In this document: positions 36,745 through 39,323 of the stretch, in pieces | Position numbering within the stretch: position 1 is the stretch's first letter | How the letters are laid out: each line of letters begins with the position of its first letter | IMG/VR virus record: IMGVR_UViG_3300021185_003651 | Location: 1 to 39,323 of that record | Reading direction: 5' to 3' (one strand) | DNA: 39,323 nt | From: a virus | Notes under the pieces: model-generated | What the model saw: only the letters and a program-made list of their open reading frames with translations | Told to the model about the DNA's origin: nothing | Database searches by the model: none | Translations under genes and position numbers: made by a program

Positions 36745-36952
36745 TAAAACCGTTGTTGTAACCAGCGAAACCGTAAAAGTGGCAACCATAGGCATCCAAG
36801 GCCCAGAAGGCCCAAACGCTATTTTAGGTAAGAATATTGGCAGCGGCACAGTAACCGCCAACGGCACACTTTTAAATTACGACAGCACGGCAGACTTATG
36901 GGTAGCTACCTTAGAGCCAACGGGCTTAACCATTGGCGGGGGCAACTTTTGA
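36737..36952 (+). CDS. Small fibre protein with a collagen-like segment
   Basis: 71 residues, GGAGG before the ATG. Contains G-I-Q-G-P-E-G-P-N then beta-repeat residues (G-T-V-T-A-N-G-T-L-L-N-Y), as in small phage fibre proteins. It overlaps the next gene start by 4 bp. Confidence 0.55.
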   Translation: MSDKTVVVTSETVKVATIGIQGPEGPNAILGKNIGSGTVTANGTLLNYDSTADLWVATLEPTGLTIGGGNF

Positions 36953-37221
36953 GTAACGCACAGCAATACGAACCGGCGCTTGTAGTAAGCGGCGACATGG
37001 AACGAAAAGTAATTCTTAACCAGCTTATGAAGGATTACCAATTTAACAAACGCGCAGAAGATACAGCGCAAAAGGAATACGTTTATGAGGTGGTTTACCT
37101 TGTGAACGTGGTGACACCAAGAGTGGGTGAGGTGTTAACTCAAGAGCAAGTCGTTGATTTGCAAACAACCCAGAAATTGAACTTTGAAATAAAGAGCAGC
37201 AAGGCCACGATTGTGAGGTAG
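36949..37221 (+). CDS. Small structural-operon protein, unknown
   Basis: 90 residues if started at the TTG at 36949 (GGGGG upstream), which overlaps the previous stop; no other start fits. Charged helical N-terminus then a beta strand with Y-V-Y-E-V-V-Y-L-V-N. Not recognised. Confidence 0.45.
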   Translation: MSNAQQYEPALVVSGDMERKVILNQLMKDYQFNKRAEDTAQKEYVYEVVYLVNVVTPRVGEVLTQEQVVDLQTTQKLNFEIKSSKATIVR

Positions 37222-37225
37222 CGAC

Positions 37226-38518
37226 ATGGCAAATACCATTCAGATTAAGCGCTCGACCAGCACGGCTACACCAACAAGCCTTGCGGCGGGCGAATTGGCG
37301 TACAGTGAAAACAGTTTAAAACTGTTTGTGGGCGAGACCGGCAGCACAGTACGTGTTGTTGGCGGTGAAGGGGCGTTCTTACGCAGCGACACCAACGATA
37401 CACTAAACGGCAACCTTATTGTAACGGGCAACCTTACAGTGCAGGGCGCAACGACTACTGTTGAAAGCAACACCGTTTCGGTGGGCGACAACATTATTGA
37501 GCTAAACAACGATGCAAGCGGAAGCCCAACGGCAGATGCAGGCATAGAAGTTAACCGTGGCTCAAGCGATAACGCACAGTGGCTTTGGGATGAAACCAAC
37601 GATTACTGGCGGCCAAAAGTAGGTTCATCAGATGCCAATGTTAAAGGCATTAACGATTTAGGCGTAAATAGTAACGCTAGCATCGTAGGCGATCTTTCGG
37701 TGGATGGGTTAAGTAACCTTGATAACGTAGATATTGATGGCACCTTGGTTGTGGATGGCACCAACATTTCGTTGGATAGTACAAGCACCCTAAACATCGA
37801 CAACAGCAATACCACAAACGGCATTGTTATTGGTGGGGCCACAAGTGGCGTGCCGGTAAACATTGGCCACAGCACATCGGAAGTCACCGTTGGTGATAAC
37901 CTTGTTGTTACTGGCGATGTAACGGTTGGCGATAACTTGTTGCCAGACGCAAACGATGGGGCAACTATCGGGGCTTCTGGTTCGCGCTGGCATACAGTTT
38001 ACGGCAGCACAGGCAACTTTACCAACCTAAGCATTGGCACAGGCGCTACATTTGCAAGCGCAGCGGTGAGCGACTTAACAAGCGGGCGCATTGTGCTTGC
38101 TGGTGCAAGTGGCGAACTGCAAGATGATGCTGACCTAACTTACAACGCTGGCACCGATACGCTAGCAGTAAGCAAAATCGACATTGGCTCACAGGCTGAC
38201 TTGGCAAGTGCGGCAATTGAAGATTTAACCGCTGGGCGCGTTGTGCTGGCCGGTACGGGTGGTGAAATTGAAGATAGCGGCAACCTAACCTTTGATGGGT
38301 CAACCCTTGCTGTAACGGGCGCTGCGACAGTCTCAACTAACCTTACGGTTAGCGGGGCATTCACTTCGCTTGGTATCGATGACAATGCAACGGCAGAACG
38401 CCTGCAAATTGACGATACTAACGTCAAAATAATGGCATCTGGCGTAACCTTGGGCGGCTTTAGCGCTGGGGCAAAATCAGTAATCAATAACTTCGTTATG
38501 GATGGGGGCACGTTCTAA
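37226..38518 (+). CDS. Tail fibre protein with repeated beta modules
   Basis: 430 residues. The N-terminus I-Q-I-K-R-S-T-S-T-A-T-P and the module N-L-T-V-Q-G-A-T-T-T-V followed by G-D-N-I-I-E-L-N-N-D-A and D-A-G-I-E-V-N-R-G (about 70-115) are a well-known fibre/neck signature in marine phages. The rest consists of repeats rich in Asp, Asn, Thr, Gly, with two near-identical L-T-(S/A)-G-R-(I/V)-V-L-A-G units. It probably forms a trimeric fibre shaft. Confidence 0.75.
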   Translation: MANTIQIKRSTSTATPTSLAAGELAYSENSLKLFVGETGSTVRVVGGEGAFLRSDTNDTLNGNLIVTGNLTVQGATTTVESNTVSVGDNIIELNNDASGSPTADAGIEVNRGSSDNAQWLWDETNDYWRPKVGSSDANVKGINDLGVNSNASIVGDLSVDGLSNLDNVDIDGTLVVDGTNISLDSTSTLNIDNSNTTNGIVIGGATSGVPVNIGHSTSEVTVGDNLVVTGDVTVGDNLLPDANDGATIGASGSRWHTVYGSTGNFTNLSIGTGATFASAAVSDLTSGRIVLAGASGELQDDADLTYNAGTDTLAVSKIDIGSQADLASAAIEDLTAGRVVLAGTGGEIEDSGNLTFDGSTLAVTGAATVSTNLTVSGAFTSLGIDDNATAERLQIDDTNVKIMASGVTLGGFSAGAKSVINNFVMDGGTF

Positions 38519-38712
38519 TGGCCAACACCATTCAGCTTAAGCGCAGTAGTTCGGCGGGGGCAGTACCGGCGGCCAATGATTTGGCCGAGGGTGAGTTGGC
38601 GTTGAACACTGCCGATGGCGAGGTGTTTTTAAAAAAATCCGATGGTACGGTTAAAAGCGTAATTGCAGACGCCGAAGCCAGTGCCATCGTGATGGCAATA
38701 GCATTGGGGTAA
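38518..38712 (+). CDS. Short fibre-head protein
   Basis: 64 residues, starting I-Q-L-K-R-S-S-S-A-G-A-V-P with L-A-E-G-E-L-A-L-N-T-A-D-G, the same N-terminal module as the upstream fibre gene, so a probable duplicate cut to its anchor. It overlaps the previous stop (TAATG). Confidence 0.55.
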   Translation: MANTIQLKRSSSAGAVPAANDLAEGELALNTADGEVFLKKSDGTVKSVIADAEASAIVMAIALG

Positions 38713-38715
38713 GTA

Positions 38716-39048
38716 ATGGCGAACACCTTTAAAAATAAAATATCAACGGGCGTGGGTGCAAGCACAGCAACAGTGTACACATGCCCATCATCAACTACGG
38801 CGGTGGTTATTGGGGTCACACTTTGTAACCTTAAAACCAACGGCGTGGAAACAACACTTCAACTTACAGATAGCAGCGCAAGCGCAACATCGCACTTGCT
38901 TAAGTCGGCACCCGTGCCAAGCGGTTCATCTATTGTTGTGGTTGGCGGCGAACAGAAAATTGTTCTTGAGGCAGGCGATAGCATTAAGTGCTTGGCCAGT
39001 GAAGCAAGCGCAATCGATGTAACAATGTCGGTATTAGAAATAACCTAA
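38716..39048 (+). CDS. Beta-sandwich fibre-associated protein
   Basis: 110 residues, Ser/Thr-rich with alternating hydrophobics (V-V-I-G-V-T-L-C-N-L, S-I-V-V-V-G-G). It resembles small proteins next to fibre genes in marine phages. Function unknown. Confidence 0.5.
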   Translation: MANTFKNKISTGVGASTATVYTCPSSTTAVVIGVTLCNLKTNGVETTLQLTDSSASATSHLLKSAPVPSGSSIVVVGGEQKIVLEAGDSIKCLASEASAIDVTMSVLEIT

Positions 39049-39065
39049 GTTAAGGGCGTGCAAAA

Positions 39066-39323
39066 ATGGCATACATTGGCAATTCACCGGCTGAGCTTGT
39101 TACGGAGCTTGATAACGCTGTAGTTACGGCTGAAAAACTCGCAAACGATGCGGTTACGGCGGCCAAGATTGTTGATGGCACCATTATTGCGGATGATCTT
39201 AGCACTGGGATTATTGTAAATTCGAAGGTGGCAGCTAATGCCGCTATTGCGGCCTCAAAGCTAGCCATCAGTGGTGGCAGCAATATAACCTTACAGAGCG
39301 ATGGCACCTTCGATCTTGATGCT
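39066..39323 (+). CDS. Tail fibre/collar protein, N-terminal part (gene cut by the window end)
   Basis: 86 codons, open to the last base. Contains A-V-V-T-A-E-K-L-A-N-D-A-V-T-A-A-K-I-V-D, a heptad-like pattern common in phage fibres. Base 39323 completes a codon, and base 1 continues in the same frame to 597, giving 284 residues. This is evidence that the sequence is circular. Confidence 0.75.
   Translation, partial: MAYIGNSPAELVTELDNAVVTAEKLANDAVTAAKIVDGTIIADDLSTGIIVNSKVAANAAIAASKLAISGGSNITLQSDGTFDLDA

Overview
The window looks like the complete genome of a temperate, tailed dsDNA phage in circular form, probably podovirus-like. It has an intact attP, an integrase and a CI-type repressor. 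The fibre gene that starts at 39066 is open to the last base and continues in frame at base 1, so the window ends are an arbitrary cut through one gene. The host is most likely a proteobacterium. The attP core copies the 3' part of a tRNA-Ser(GCU) gene, and its T-arm and acceptor sequence look alphaproteobacterial to me. Several proteins resemble ones I know from marine podophages. Both host statements are inference.

Layout. (1) 39066-39323 plus 1-3643, plus strand: fibre, NlpC/P60 tail-tip hydrolase and tail-tip proteins. (2) 3643-5240, plus: PD-(D/E)XK nuclease, M15 endolysin, EF-hand membrane protein, 3-TM holin. (3) 5241-5361: a putative small RNA gene. (4) 5359-6397, minus: SleB hydrolase operon. 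(5) 6404-6749: attP region. (6) 6750-11040, minus: integration and recombination (two unknowns, integrase, excisionase, SSB, annealing protein, YqaJ exonuclease). (7) 11145-12166: CI/Cro switch. (8) 12201-15542, plus: RusA, TSCPD protein, DUF1376 protein, primase-helicase. (9) 15527-20192, minus: early accessory genes in short transcription units, each with its own promoter and often its own terminator. (10) 20328-24455, plus: small basic proteins, nuclease-like protein, ParB-methyltransferase, membrane protein, zinc-ribbon protein. (11) 24478-39048, plus: TerS, TerL, DUF4055 portal, a 1590-residue MuF fusion, scaffold, P22-like coat, connector and fibre genes. A minus-strand moron-like gene (32976-33365) interrupts this late block.

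The most unusual feature is the regulation. Nine sigma70-like promoters (eight with a 17-bp spacer, one with 16) carry the same palindrome, GCCA(A/T)TGGC, inside the -35/-10 spacer. Seven of them drive minus-strand early genes. In six of these seven the 5' UTR carries the leader GAACCCAAC or a close variant just before the ribosome-binding site, and other early genes carry the leader without such a promoter. One operator promoter (5248-5276, plus) drives no protein. About 50 nt downstream lies a 13-bp hairpin with a T-run, giving a transcript of about 80 nt whose linker reads GUUGGGUUC, the exact complement of the leader. I propose a phage-encoded trans-acting small RNA under the same operator control as the early mRNAs it would pair with. 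This is inference from sequence and has not been tested.

The leaderless-looking promoter of a small HTH protein (15527-15790) also carries the palindrome, which makes that protein a candidate regulator. A second palindrome family, ATGAC-N5-GTCAT, occurs near the CI gene and elsewhere and may be the CI/Cro operator.
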